Assembly (NCBI RefSeq): GCF_040054535.1
Contig: NC_090782.1
Location: 24,851,501-24,915,500, forward strand
Source: Antennarius striatus
Taxonomy: Eukaryota; Chordata; Actinopteri; Lophiiformes; Antennariidae
Direction: 5' to 3'
Length of the DNA stretch: 64,000 bases
In this document: positions 1-14,540 of the stretch, in pieces
How positions within the stretch are numbered: the stretch's first letter is position 1
How the letters are laid out: every line of letters starts with the position of its first letter
Made by a program: the position numbers and the translations under genes
The notes under the pieces: generated by a model
Database searches by the model: none
Told to the model about the DNA's origin: nothing
What the model saw: only the letters and a program-made list of their open reading frames with translations

Positions 1-149
1 CTAGGAAAAGGATGAACAGTGCTCATTACTGGGTGAAGAGGAACGAACAGAGATAACCAACAACTCCTAAAAGAGCCCAAAAGCAGCAGACACCGTCTTG
101 ATAGCGTGTCTTGATTAACGCCGGACCCGGACAAGTTGATCGTCAAAAG

Positions 150-545
150 CAATGGTCCCCAAACCCCCGGGGCCATTGACTGGTACCAGTCCGTGGGTCA
201 ATTCGTATCAGGCTGCAAAGGAAAAATACATAACTTAAATTATTTACATTTTTTTTGATTCCGAACAACGTTTTGTTTCGGAAAATTTGCAGATTTCCCC
301 CTCACGTCTGTCTATCAGTCACTCTTGATGCATGTATATTAACATGCTTGCCTCAGTCACATGACTACCTTCTTAAAATGGCCACCCCGGCCGCTAACAG
401 AATTGATTACCACTCAATTGAAATTCCCAGGCCAGCAAAAAAGGAACAAAAAACAAATGTTTTTGGAAAGTTTCTTTGTGCAGGATAAAAGAGCCAGTGA
501 GGATAGAAGAAGAACCTACGACTTCAAAGAAGAAGAAAGCTGCAT
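150..545 (+). mobile_element. hAT-like DNA transposon remnant, 5' part
   Basis: The left end carries the typical hAT-like terminal text (GGTCCCCAAACCCCCGGGG, then ACCAGTCCGTGGGTCA). The body aligns by eye with the minus-strand element at 20890-21420: shared CTTGCCTCAGTCACATGAC, the same CCGCTAACA stretch, and the same GGAAAGTTTCTTTGTGCA. The short open frame across 361-741 ends in a run like the N-terminus of hAT/ZBED transposases (LESFFVQDK), but no BED finger or catalytic domain follows. It is therefore a non-autonomous or truncated copy. The right end is not clear. Confidence 0.55.
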
Positions 546-1957
546 TTTGAAACCCATTTTGACTAACTCTCCTGTTGACTTTTCTTTGGATGGTTATGAG
601 TCATCTTCATGTGAGTCATTGCATAATCAAATCACCTGCTTTTACATCTGTCACTCCATCCCTCCTGGAATTACTGGTTATACAGAAACTGATCTCTTCA
701 CTGCAGTTTTTTTCCTCTTAAAGTTTTATATGCCAAGTTAAATCTAGTTGACTTCACTGAAGTATTTGTTGGCTCAGATCAAACCATGTCTGAAATGTTT
801 GTCAGCTCCTCCCATCAGAAGAAACGCATCCGTGTTGAAAATGACGTCAATCAACAGATGAGTTTTCAGCCAATACCTAATCAATACACAAAGTTATTTT
901 CCCTTTTTCTTTAGAAAGCCTTGTAAAGATATTGATACGAGGTCATCATCTGGATCCACAGTGGTTTTGAAAAGATTTTTGATCATTGCAAGAAAGGGAG
1001 AATTAAATTGCCAATATGCTAAGATGACATGCTATTACAATCTAGAAAACATTTGATCTGGATCCATATTATATTAAAAAAGTGCTCGCAAGAAAATTCT
1101 TTACTGGTATAAATAATAATCTCACAGAATCACTGTAACTGACACTCAGCCAATTCCATTAAATTTCATGTTTCAGGGTTTTTTTTCCAACTACTTAAAA
1201 GTTTTCTTCAAAAGCAAAACCACCACAAGTTATTACAAACAGTTTTCACTGACAACTCAAATTAATGCCAACCTGCATCTGAATTCTAGGGTGATCTGTC
1301 TTAATAGTGAGGTTCCGATCATTCTGTTGTCTACAGCTGATTTTGCACAATGTGAAAACTCAGTTACCTTGGTTGAAGATTATTGACTCAGAGGTAGAAA
1401 TGGAAAACTCAGTTGTTGGCCCCTGAAGAGCCTGAGGACAGAGAAGACACCAACCCACTTCCTGCACAGGTGCTGGAGTGACCACAGGTGACTGTTCAGT
1501 TTAAATGTACTCATTCACCTCTGTCCTTAAAACATCACGCTTGTCTCGTGATTTATTTTAACTCGAGGTACTCAGCTTCCTTTTGTAGAAATGACTTCCA
1601 AACTGATGAAATTTAAAAAAAACCCATCTTATTCTCAATATTTACATTGCATAATTTGCTCCACATTACCATTTCACGCCTTTTCCTTTTAGCTAATTTT
1701 TGTGTTTGCTGTAAACAGATTAACCTATCAGATATGTCATTTATAATCAAATTGATTTGGCATATTACTTCCATCAAGTCAAAAACATCAACAATTCTGT
1801 GTGTCTGTGGTTTCAGGAAAATGTCCCTGTTACGCTGTGGTTGTTAGTAACTGGAAAATAGTTGTAAAAAGTCCCGGTGAATACCCGTGACTGCCCCACT
1901 TCAGCAGTCATGTGGATTGCTAGCATTCCTGTTTATAGGAGCCAATATCGGTCGCAA
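546..1957. other. Intergenic stretch with no recognised gene
   Basis: AT-rich sequence with only short random open frames. I see no splice-bounded exons, no repeat family I can name and no RNA gene. Part of 546-780 could be further hAT internal sequence, but nothing elsewhere in the window supports this. Confidence 0.5.
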
Positions 1958-1959
1958 AA

Positions 1960-2215
1960 CAGTGTTGCAGTGGGTAGCGCTGTCACCTCACAGCGACTAG
2001 GTTCTGGGTTCGAGTCCACTCTGTGCAGACTTCTCTGCGTCTCTGTGGGTTCCCTCCAAGTTCTCCGCCTTCCTCCCCAACTCAAAAAAGATGAAATTTA
2101 GATGAATTGATCAAGTGTAATTAACACGAGCGTGAGCAGTTGTTTGACTTTCATGCAGCTCTGCAATGCACCTGCAATGCAGCCAGAGTGTGCCACGCCT
2201 CTTTCCTGTCGGCAG
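1960..2215 (+). repeat. tRNA-derived SINE-like element
   Basis: An A-box-like TTGCAGTGGGTAGCGCTG is followed about 40 bases later by a B-box-like GGGTTCGAGTCC. Then comes the fish SINE body (CTCTGTGGGTTCCCTCC, GATGAATTGATCA, CATGCAGCTCTGCAATG). Related fragments lie at 11465-11580 and 19908-20125. The copy is diverged and I see no intact tRNA fold, so it is not a tRNA gene. Confidence 0.65.
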
Positions 2216-2399
2216 ATGAACCACCAATGGATCTGTCGCCACCTACTGGTAAACAAAGGCAATATCATGAAATTTAATTCAATTATTGTTGTGTGTTTAT
2301 TGCCAAACAAAGGACAAATATATTAATTCAGTTGAGTTAAAACTTCAAAATCCATTGGTTTGTGAGCATTACAAAACAATTCAACCAGAATAACTTGAC

Positions 2400-3174
2400 A
2401 GGAAGTGAGACGGTTTGTAGAAATAAATCAAATTTTGTAGATTTCCGGCATTGACCTGAATTATCAGGCTTAAAAAGTAAGAACCACTACGACAGCAAAG
2501 CCCCCCGATACCCTCAAACCATTTATAATTTAGACTTCTGACAACAGGAAGAAGATTCACTGATTCCAGGAAGAACAAATCAAAGAAATATCTTTGGTCA
2601 TTTGTCCCATGAGCTGTTTTTTAAAAGTAAGCAATGTTTATCACCTGGGGGTGATAAACATTGTTCAGTATGTCACAAAACAGCTGAAGACATCCCAATT
2701 CTTTCACAGCCCAAATCCAAAACAGACACGTCACCCACTGACCCAACTTATGGATTGTGTGTAGAACAGCATGTTCTGATCTCATGACAATCTGTTCATT
2801 CTCAAGAAGTCAGTGATTCAAATAGATTTCACATATCTTCAAAGGGTAAAAAGTTACATCTGTATTCAAATCATATTTTAACTATTAACTCACAAACTGC
2901 TGCAGACAAACAGGATTCAAAAGTCTTAGCACAAATTTCCAGCGTTCGTCATGTTGCATCAATTAGAATTTCAGTCAAACTACATCGTCATATTAAGTAT
3001 TCAAACATTTTCTCTGATGGAGTTTGAAACACATCTTCTGGTTCTGCAGGTTTTGTGGTGGTGACCTTGGCAGAGTGATGCATGTTCTGAATGCTGGCTG
3101 GTTGTAAACACGTGATTAGAAACACACAAACGTTCCCTGACTGATTATTGCTAAGCGTGATATTCAGTGGATAT
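2400..3174. repeat. Duplicated 3' flank of the Ly6 gene unit (copy A)
   Basis: This stretch repeats, with many substitutions, around 9275-10295 and in part around 16200-16555. Shared text includes ACCACTACGACA, GATGACAGGAAGAAG-type runs, ATCTTTGGTCATTTGTCC and, nearer the gene, GGTGGTGACCTTGGCAGAG. The last 200 bases, next to the stop codon of the Ly6 gene, probably belong to its 3' UTR. No coding exon is recognised. Confidence 0.6.
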
Positions 3175-3497
3175 ACAGTAGGCCCTCGCTTCAAGATGTG
3201 CGACTTCACTACATTGCGGATTTTTAGTAGGTAGTCACATGATACCGTACGCGCATGCTACTGGCTGACAGCATTTGTGTGTGCGCTGAATTCTGAGACC
3301 CCTGCTTCCTCCTCCTGAGTTGGTCTACGTGTGTGTAATACAGTTATAAGGTAGTTTAGTATCAGTATGGGGAGGGTTCATAAACGTTTAAATTACCTTA
3401 AATAATATAATAAATACTTGGTCGCTGTATCGTGGAATTTCGTTTTTCATGGGTGGTCCTGGAACGCATTAACCGAGAGCAACAAGGGATTACTACA
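3175..3497. mobile_element. pogo/Tigger-like MITE with TA target site
   Basis: The ends are TACAGTAGGCCCTCGC and CAAGGGATTACTA, an imperfect terminal inverted repeat flanked by TA. Related copies lie at 15878-16196 and 21901-22253. There is no transposase frame. The sister gene units have an empty site: GTGGATACACATGAGG near 10288 and GTGGATACATATGAGG near 16547, against GTGGATA-element-CATGTGAGG here. The insertion therefore followed duplication of the Ly6 gene and lies in its presumed 3' UTR. Confidence 0.75.
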
Positions 3498-3530
3498 TGT
3501 GAGGACCTGCTGGGGAGGTTCCTTCTTGTC

Positions 3531-7215
<3,685 letters not shown>

Positions 7216-7679
7216 GATGAAGAGGAAACTACTGGAGAAAGAGATACTTGACCTCTCCTGTACTTTAATGTCCGGGTGTTGAGAACAGACAAATAACTGA
7301 ACACTTGAGGCGTTCCTGGTTTAACCAATCAGAAACTGAAGTCACATCAAACAAACTATTTTTTAAAATATGTGTGTTTACTTTTGCAGAACCTGTTCAA
7401 AATCAAACATATTTGTTTTGTGTTTTAAAACTATATCAGACAAGACTTTTTGCTGTTCTTGTCTTCATCTAATTTTAACTATATGTTTTTAAAAATGGAA
7501 AATTGATAATTAACTTGTGTTTTTGAACATTTATGGAAAATCTTTTCAGAAACACTGGAGCAAATCTCATCATTTCCATTTTTTTCCTTAATTAAGCTTG
7601 ATTCCTTGGGGTTTCTTTGCTTCTTTCATTTGTTCTTTCTTTAACTCTTCACTTAAATAAGCATGGATAAATTAAGCTC

Positions 7680-7912
7680 TAGATGTCAAACTTCAGTACA
7701 ATAAAGGCCCAGGTTTGTTGATACACAATCACACTCCCAAACGGTGACATCACAAGAATAGTCTGTGTCAGTGCCAAAGTCAATATCCACCCTTTCTTGG
7801 TTTGCACTGCCATGCATCCCTCTGGTCTTGAATTACTGATCCTGGAATTAACTCTGTAAACAAAAGCCTTGGTAACTGGCACCAAAACCTGCTCAGGTGA
7901 AAAATCTTCCAA
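7680..7912. repeat. Duplicated 5' flank of the Ly6 unit (copy A)
   Basis: Sequence from ATGTCAAACTTCAGTACAAT through TTGGTAACTGGCACC recurs at about 13560-13830 and 19125-19420 at the same distance upstream of the signal-peptide exon. Short frames across it are broken differently in each copy, so I read it as non-coding upstream DNA carried along by duplication. Confidence 0.65.
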
Positions 7913-7926
7913 CCACTTTGCATATG

Positions 7927-7927
<1 letters not shown>

Positions 7928-7964
<37 letters not shown>
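7928..7964. repeat. (AT)n microsatellite
   Basis: About 18 AT units, lying exactly where the Tc1 remnant at 7965-8503 stops. Confidence 0.9.
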
Positions 7965-7966
<2 letters not shown>

Positions 7967-8503
7967 TTTTTGCGACTACACTTGGGGACACTTTCGAAGT
8001 TTTCCCAATTTTTCGGACTGACTGGCCTTCATTTCTTAAAGTAATGATGACCACTCGTTTTTCCTTACTTAGCTGCTTTTTTCTTGCCATAATACAAATT
8101 CTAACAGTCTATTCAGCAGGACGATCAGCTGTGTATCCACCTGAATTCTGCACAACACAACTGATGGTCCCAACCCAATTTTTAAGGCAAGAAATCCCAT
8201 TTATTAAACCTGACAGGGCACACCTGTGAGTCACCAATTTCAGGTGACTACCTCTTGAAGCTCATCAAGAGAATTCAGAATGTGTGCAAAGCAGTAATCA
8301 GAGCAAAAGGTGGCTACTTAGAAGAAACTACAATATAAGGCGTATTTTCAGTTGTTTTACACTTTTTTGTTAAGTACATATTTCCACATGCGTTAATTCA
8401 TAGTTTTGATGCCTTCAGTGTGAATCTACAATGTCAATAGTCATGAAAAGAAAGGAAACTCATTGAATGGGAAGGTGTGTCCAAACTTTTGGTCTGCACT
8501 GTA
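7965..8503 (-). mobile_element. Tc1-like transposon, 5' portion
   Basis: The right edge is the outer terminal inverted repeat, reading on the minus strand TACAGTGCAGACCAAAAG then TTTGGACACACCTTC. Minus-strand codons from 8090 downward encode MARKKQLSKEKRVVIITLRN and EGQSVRKIGKTSKVSPSVV, the N-terminal helix-turn-helix of a Tc1 transposase. The frame is cut off by the AT microsatellite, so the DDE domain and the other end are missing. It is dead. Confidence 0.85.
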
Positions 8504-8504
8504 T

Positions 8505-8711
8505 ATTGGTACAAGATAACCCCGTGAACACCTGAAAAGTCAATAGTTGTTATTTACCAGTGATTAGTGGGAAAAACCATAAGACGGAATGCTGGTGATA
8601 GTCCTGTTTCCACACTTATGTACGCGAGGAGCCATGACGCTCTGACTTCCAGAGGACTGCCGCCACCTGCTGGCCAGGAAGGTATATAACACAACACTAC
8701 ATCCATTTTAT
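8505..8711. repeat. Duplicated upstream block (copy of 23690-23895)
   Basis: Shared text with 23690-23895 includes ACAAGATAACCCCGTGA, AATGCTGGTGATAGTCC-type runs, GCCATGACGC and CCACCTGCTGGCCAGGAAGG. On the minus strand a splice-donor-like CACTGGTAAATAAC lies here and a stronger TTCAGGTAAGTACG in the copy. It could be an upstream untranslated exon of the Ly6 genes; this is inference. Confidence 0.5.
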
Positions 8712-8915
8712 TGCTTTTCCACTCAATCGGTCAAGGTGGATGGCCGCCCAAGAGTCTGGGTCCTGCCTGGAGTTTCTTCCTCAACGAGGGAGTTTTTCCC
8801 CGTCACTGTCGCTAATGCTTGCTCTGGAGGGTTCAGTTAGGATTTTCTGTCTGTTAAAGCGCTTTGAAATGTCTGCTGCCATGATTAAGCGCTATATAAA
8901 TAAAACTTGATTGAT
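8712..8915 (+). mobile_element. L2-type LINE 3' end
   Basis: CAATCGGTCAAGGTGGATGG, then GGAGTTTCTTCCTCAACGAGG, and GCGCTATATAAATAAAACTTGA at the end, form a second L2 3' UTR copy like the one at 5640-5835. No reverse transcriptase frame is attached. Confidence 0.75.
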
Positions 8916-9099
8916 GAATCCAATCACTTACGACTACGATTTAACGATTTTTAAAACTAATTCATTTTTGCTCCAGTCAGTTTTCCTTGTTTTAGTAATT
9001 TGGTTTTCCACCAGCATCAAAGAAATGCCAGAAATAAACCACTAAAATCCACAGCGGCTGCAGGCAGATCCATTTGTTGGAGAAGGTAAAAACTGAACA

Positions 9100-10295
9100 G
9101 GTACTGTTCAGTACTCAGTACTCAGGTACTGAACTGTAATATAATTGGGCAACAATTGTTTCAGATTATCAAAAGGTGGTTGATGAGCTGGGGCTACTGA
9201 TAAAAAATGACAAAACTGACAACACAGACACTGACAAAAAAAATAACTCCTTTTATTTTTTAGGCAGGATGAATCAATTTTAAAGAGATTGGCATTGACA
9301 TGAATTATGTTTTAAAAATGAGAGCCACTACGACAATAAAGCCCCCCCAAACCATCGACCTTTGATGACAGGAAGAAGGTTCACTAACAATAGGAAGAAC
9401 AAATCTAATAAATATCTTTGGTCATTTGTCCAATCAGCTCTTTTTTAAATAACAGTATGTACCGTTGTCATGACATACTGAATGCCTTCTGGACTGTAAT
9501 AGTTGTATCACGTATCTCACTGCCCATTGTGTTATGTGTAATACACTGACTTTCACTTTGTTTATTGTACATATGGAAGCACCTATTTTATTTTGTGAAA
9601 TTCTGTTGGAAACAAAATTGCCACTTGGGGGCAATAAACATTGTTCCCTATGTCTGAAAACAGCTGAAGACATCCCAATTTTTTCAAAGTCCGAATCCCA
9701 ACCAGACACGTCACCTACCGACCCAACCTCAGGTTGTTCTGGATTGTGTGTAGGACAGCATGTTCCAAGTGCAGGATGGATGGATGTTTTTAACCTCATC
9801 TGATCTCACCTCACCTGTCCTTGTTACTGCGCACAGAAACCACAAGTAGAAACTTAAATGCCTTTCTTAGGGTGTGGTCTTGGTGACTGACAATCTGTTT
9901 ATTCTCAAGAAGTTGGTTATTCAAATAGATTTCACATATTGCAAAGTGCAAAAAGTTACATCCGTATTCAAATCATATTTTAAGTTAACTCACAAACTGC
10001 TGCAGATAAACATGATTCAAAAGTCTTGGCACAAATATCCAGCGTTAGTCATGTTAAATCAATCAGATTCCAGGCAAGCCACGTCGTCATGGTGATGATC
10101 GACTGCTAATGAAGTATTCAAACATTTTCTCTGATGGAGTTTTGAAACACAACTTCTGGTTCTGCAGGTTTTGTGGTGGTGACCTTGGCAGAGTGATGCA
10201 TGTTCTGAATGCTGGCTGGTTGTAAATACGTGATTAGAAACACAGAAACGTTCCCTGACTGATTATTGTTAAAGTGTGATAATAGTGGATACACA
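9100..10295. repeat. Duplicated 3' flank of the Ly6 unit (copy B)
   Basis: From TTGGGCAACAATTGTTTCAG through GGTGGTTGATGAGCTGGGGC it matches the start of unit C near 15795. From about 9290 it matches unit A near 2450. The last 200 bases are the conserved probable 3' UTR of the Ly6 gene. No separate gene is seen. Confidence 0.6.
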
Positions 10296-10326
10296 TGAGG
10301 ACCTGCTGGTGAGGTTCCTTCTGGTT

Positions 10327-13043
10327 CTAGAGGAGATGAAAGAGTCCCAGCAGCAGAGGGATCAAACCCAGACTGATGCAGCAAGCATCGCTGGTGGTTG
10401 CAACAGTGGTTGGAGTTGTTGTGTTTGGAGTTGTCTTGGTTGGAGTTGTCTTGACTGGAGTTGTCTTGGTTGGAGTCGTCGTGGTTGGAGTCGTCCTGGT
10501 TGGAGTTGTTGCGTTTGGAGTTGTCGTGGTTGGAGTTGTTGCGTTTGGAGTTGTCGTGGTTGGAGTTGTTGCGTTTGGAGTTGTTGCGTTTGGAGTTGTC
10601 GTGGTTGGAGTTGTTGCGTTTGGAGTTGTTGCGTTTGGAGTCGTCATGGTTGGAGTTGTTGCGTTTGGAGTTGTCGTGGTTGGAGTTGTCGTGGTTGGAG
10701 TCGTCATGGTTGGAGTTGTTGCGTTTGGAGTTGTTGCGTTTGGAGTTGTCGTGGTTGGAGTTGTTACGTTTGCAGTTGTTACGTTTGCAGTTGTTGCGTT
10801 TGGAGTTGTCGTGGTTGGAGTTGTTACGTTTGGAGTTGTCGTGATTAGAGTCGTATTACACAGACTGAAGTCACAACAGGTTGTGTCATTGCCTGTCAAC
10901 CCGACCAGGTTGCAAAGAATCGGGTTCACATTGCTTGGACACAGGTTGTTAGATGTGCAACCAAAGATTGGAAAGGATGTTGATAGTACAATCACTGAAA
11001 AAAAAGTTGGACAAACTCCCATTGATGTCAGGCTGTAATGATTCACAATTGTAATTTCAGGAATACATGAACATATAACAAACAAATGAATACGTCACCC
11101 AGTACATCTATGGATTAAAAACGTGTACTCCTACAACGAGCCTGGTGGTGTGCTGGATTGATTTTTATGTTCCATATTATACTTTTTTAATTCATGTCAT
11201 TCGGCTGTCAGATGTCCAACTACACTGTATTTGAAATGTCTTGCCCCAAACTGATTCGTGGCCCTCAACATCTTCTATTAAAAATTTGATTAAATGAGCT
11301 CCCTGTCGAATCGCTGTTTGTCTGGGCTGGCCATTAAATGTTAATGAGCTCCATCTGTCTAAGCATGCTACACGCCCCTCTAGATGTTTTTCACATGTGC
11401 ACGTCACTGTGCAAGCAGACTTAGTGCTAGTTCAGACCTTTTTAACTTACAGTAACTTTGTTACACCACAGTAGCAACATGGTGGCGCAGTGGGTAGCGC
11501 TGTTGGTGCTAAGCAAGGCGGTTCCGGGTTTGCGTCCCGCTCTGTACAGTTTGCATGTTCTCCCCGTGTCTGCGTGGCTTTGTTACTGGGTTCTAGTTAA
11601 TTTTTTCAAAATGTAGTTAGTCTAAAACCTAGTTAGTTAGTACAAAAATTAGTTTAAAACCTAGTTTGTTAGATCAAAAACTTGTATCTGGAGGATGGCG
11701 GCCCGCGCACACGCAACGGATCCTTTCTCTCCCGATAGAGCGTTTTTTTCTTGTTTTTTGTGTCTAGTCTCTCAGTGTGTTTGTCCATCTTTGTCATGTC
11801 TACATGCCCCAAGTAGACATGACGAAGACATGGCGTTGTGTAACCAGGCCTCGACTGATCTGGTATGGAAGTCATAGATTTGATTCGCATGTTTGATTTG
11901 GCATAAGTGTTACATCAGATGCTCTTTCTGACACAACCCTGTATTTATCCGGGCTTGGGACCGGCACAATAAGACACTGGCTTTTGCCCTCTTGTGGCTA
12001 AATTGCCATCATACAGTCATCCATGCAGCTTTAATTGTGCTTTAGAATAACCAACTACATGGTGGAGAACAATAATAGCTCGTCATTCTTACATTCTCCT
12101 AATTCTGACTTTTTTTTTTCTTCAGCAGTAGAACTATAATGAAAAGTTACTTCTTTAGCCAACTCCAAGCTGAATTTAGTCATGGTTGGAAGCAAATGCA
12201 AAAAATATAAAAATGTGGCGTATGTGGTTTGTGTGTCTGTGTATCTGTGTATTCACCAAGACTATAATCACTTTGGCACTAATGTGAACACAGCAGGGAT
12301 GAGAGCATCTACAACTTGTTATCGTCTTTAAATTCTCACCGGATCCTTGAAGGCAGCGGTCCTGTATTCCCCTACACTGGAGTTGTCCATTACATTGAGC
12401 ATCAAGACAACACGTCAAGTTGTTAACCGCCTGAATCACAGGAACTGAAACAACAGAAAGTAATTTATCTGAGCAACATAGAACACTGACGAGAATTAAT
12501 GATTTCTACTCATCTATACTCACCAGGAAAAGGTCCAGAGTTACAGTTAGTTGTGTTGCAGCATTCAAGATTTATGTCTACACTTGAGGAGCCAAGGTTG
12601 AATGATACCTTCTGAGTGCCTGGGATTGGGCATTGGATGGACAACATACATCCCTTCGAATACATCACTTCTGAGTTCGGACCAATAATGTCTATTAAAC
12701 CAAAGGAGAGTCAGATACTGCTGGTGGAAAGAAAACATGCAGAATTCACAGAAGAGTTATGATAAAGGAATACTGACTGTTAGTAGAGGATGTGAAACAC
12801 ATCGTCTCTGAAGAACAGTTTGTTGTCTGTGTGGTGGGACATGTAGTACTACTGCAGGTTTGACACTGAAGAGCTTCAACTGAGGCAAAGAGAACAACAT
12901 GATTGACTATCAGCTGACGGATACTGATACCTGATAATCAACTGATCAATACTGGTGAATGAATCAAGCTTCAAAGATGAGTTGCAGTTACCTGAGCCGG
13001 AGAGAGTCCAGGCGAGAGCCAGAGAAAGGATCAGCTTCATCAT
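10327..13043 (-). CDS. Two-domain Ly6/uPAR-like GPI-anchored protein with long mucin-like stalk, copy B
   Basis: Five exons on the minus strand: 12992-13043, 12778-12879, 12524-12691, 12340-12444 and 10327-10994. They sum to 1095 nt (364 codons plus stop) with all phases closed. Order: signal peptide (MMKLILSLALAWTLSGS); first Ly6 domain (LQCQTC ... ECCNTTNCNS); second Ly6 domain (LTCCLDAQC ... TTCCDFSLCN); then about 150 residues of five-residue repeats such as TTTPN, ATTPT and VTTPT; then a GPI-type tail (LGLIPLLLGLFHLL). The stalk is rich in Thr and Pro, as in O-glycosylated mucins, and has many N-A-T sequons. Exons 1-4 match copy A closely in length and sequence, and the stalk is the main difference. 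It probably displays the two Ly6 domains far from the membrane. Ligand unknown, and allele length is likely variable. Confidence 0.87.
10397..10853. repeat. 15-bp coding minisatellite (VNTR) in Ly6 copy B
   Basis: About 30 tandem copies of a 15-base unit such as GGAGTTGTCGTGGTT or GGAGTTGTTGCGTTT, in frame with exon 5 of copy B on the minus strand (five residues per unit). Other frames on both strands also stay open because of the period; they are shadows. Copy A carries a short version at 3600-3700 and copy C none. Confidence 0.95.
11110..11430. repeat. Intron 4 block shared by Ly6 copies A and B
   Basis: The text from GAGCCTGGTGGTGTGCTGG through CATATTATACTTTT, CATGTCATTCGGCTGTCAG and AATGAGCTCCCTGTCG recurs at 3985-4270 in copy A. 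Its start resembles the end of a short fish DNA transposon, and GGACCCCTTTAATATG near 17790 in copy C could be an opposite end. The family is not identified. Confidence 0.45.
11465..11580 (+). repeat. tRNA-derived SINE fragment
   Basis: GGTGGCGCAGTGGGTAGCGC (A box) is followed by a degraded B box (GGGTTTGCGTCCC), then GTTTGCATGTTCTCCCCGTG. This is the left half of the same SINE family as 1960-2215, and it ends abruptly. Confidence 0.75.
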
Positions 13044-13559
13044 GATGAAGAGGAAACTACTGGAGAAAGAGATACTCGATCTCTCCTGTACTTTAATGTC
13101 CAGCTGTTGAGAACAGATTAATACCTGACTACCTAACAGATTAATACCTGACTACCTAACTGACTAACAGATTAATACCTGAACGCTGGAGGGTGTTTCT
13201 TGTTTGACCAATCAGAAACTGAAGTCATATCATAAAGTTATTTTTTAAACAATCGGTGTTTACTTTTGCAGAACCTGTTCAAAATCAAAGATTACATGTA
13301 TATTTGTTTGGTTTTCTTTGGTTTAAACCCATTTGAGAAATGACCTTTTGTTGTTCTTCTAATTTTAACAATATATCTCAAAAATTGAAAATTGATAACT
13401 TGTCTTTTTCAACATTTATAGAAAATCTTTTCAGGGACTCTGGAGCAAAATCATTGCATTTCCATTGCTTTCTTAGTTAAGCTTGATTCCTTGGTGTGTC
13501 TTTGCTTCCTTCATTTGTTCTTTAACTCATTTAAATAAGAATGGATAAATGTAACTCTG

Positions 13560-13830
13560 AATGTCAAACTTCAGTACAATAAAGGCCCAGGTCTGTTGAC
13601 ACACTCCCAGGTACACTCCCAAACAATGAAAACACAAAAATATTCTGTGTTACTGCCAAAGTCCACATCCACAGTGCTGAGCAAAAAAGCTGAGCACTGC
13701 CCTGCATCCCTCTTGGCTTGAATTACTGATCCTAAAATTAGCTCTGTAAACAAAAGCCTTGGTAACTGCCACCGGAAGTTGCTCAGGTAAAAAACCCTTG
13801 AACCACCTTGGGCAACAAACTCCCTCATTT
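13560..13830. repeat. Duplicated 5' flank of the Ly6 unit (copy B)
   Basis: Copy of the blocks at 7680-7912 and 19125-19420, starting ATGTCAAACTTCAGTACAAT. The shared stretch runs on to about 13930 (CTGCCAGGAAAGGCAGA, also near 19488). Confidence 0.65.
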
Positions 13831-13929
13831 TGTTTGAATTCCTTTTGGTCCATCAATCCTACTCTAGTGATGGATGTGGACATGTCTGCTTGCCTCTTAA
13901 TCTGCCAGGAAAGGCAGAGAGTCAGCATC

Positions 13930-14540
13930 TCTTCTTGGATGAGACAGCAATATGAGTCACGTGTCTGGACTGGTGCTGATCCACAAACAACCCATCACCT
14001 ATAGTTCACTGTTAAAATAGTTACCAACATGAGACTCAGTGATGTGCATGGCAGAAAGACAGAAAACACTGCAAATGCTGGTGTAAGCCATTATTCATGA
14101 CAAGATTAGCATACCCTAACTCATAAGCAGGGGGGAAAGTAATTGCTGGCACCATCTTGTGGATGGGACGTTGATACTTGATGTTTGGCAAGGGGAAATA
14201 AGCTCTCTGTGGGGAACCACTCCTACTCAGAAGCACCTCACTTATCTTTGGTCAACAGGTTGATCAAGAAGAAGGGTTGGTGCTTCATTGGCTGTCGGCC
14301 ATCTGGTTAGATGAATCAGTGGGCAGCGGGAGCCCCATGTTACTACATGCCTGGACACTCTTATGACTACACTGATGTACAGCAAGTTCTAAATTATATG
14401 ACGTTTTATTAAGCAAAAAATAAATCATACACTTCATGTTTTACTTAATGGAAAGTGAATTATTCATATAGGTAACTTTTTTTTGCTGCTTGTGTTATTA
14501 AATTTTCCAATGTTAACACTCCTAGATATCCATTAACAGT
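13930..14540. other. Intergenic stretch with no recognised gene
   Basis: No exon or named repeat was found. From about 14390 the sequence begins to match 21450 onward. Confidence 0.5.

Noticed and set aside
1960-2030. Possible tRNA gene from A and B box matches
   Set aside because: The stretch lacks a foldable acceptor stem and continues into a SINE body found elsewhere in the window.
10276-11038. Long plus-strand open frames (up to 220 codons) opposite Ly6 copy B
   Set aside because: They follow from the 15-base repeat, which keeps several frames open. The minus-strand frame has homology, a signal peptide, splice closure and a GPI tail.
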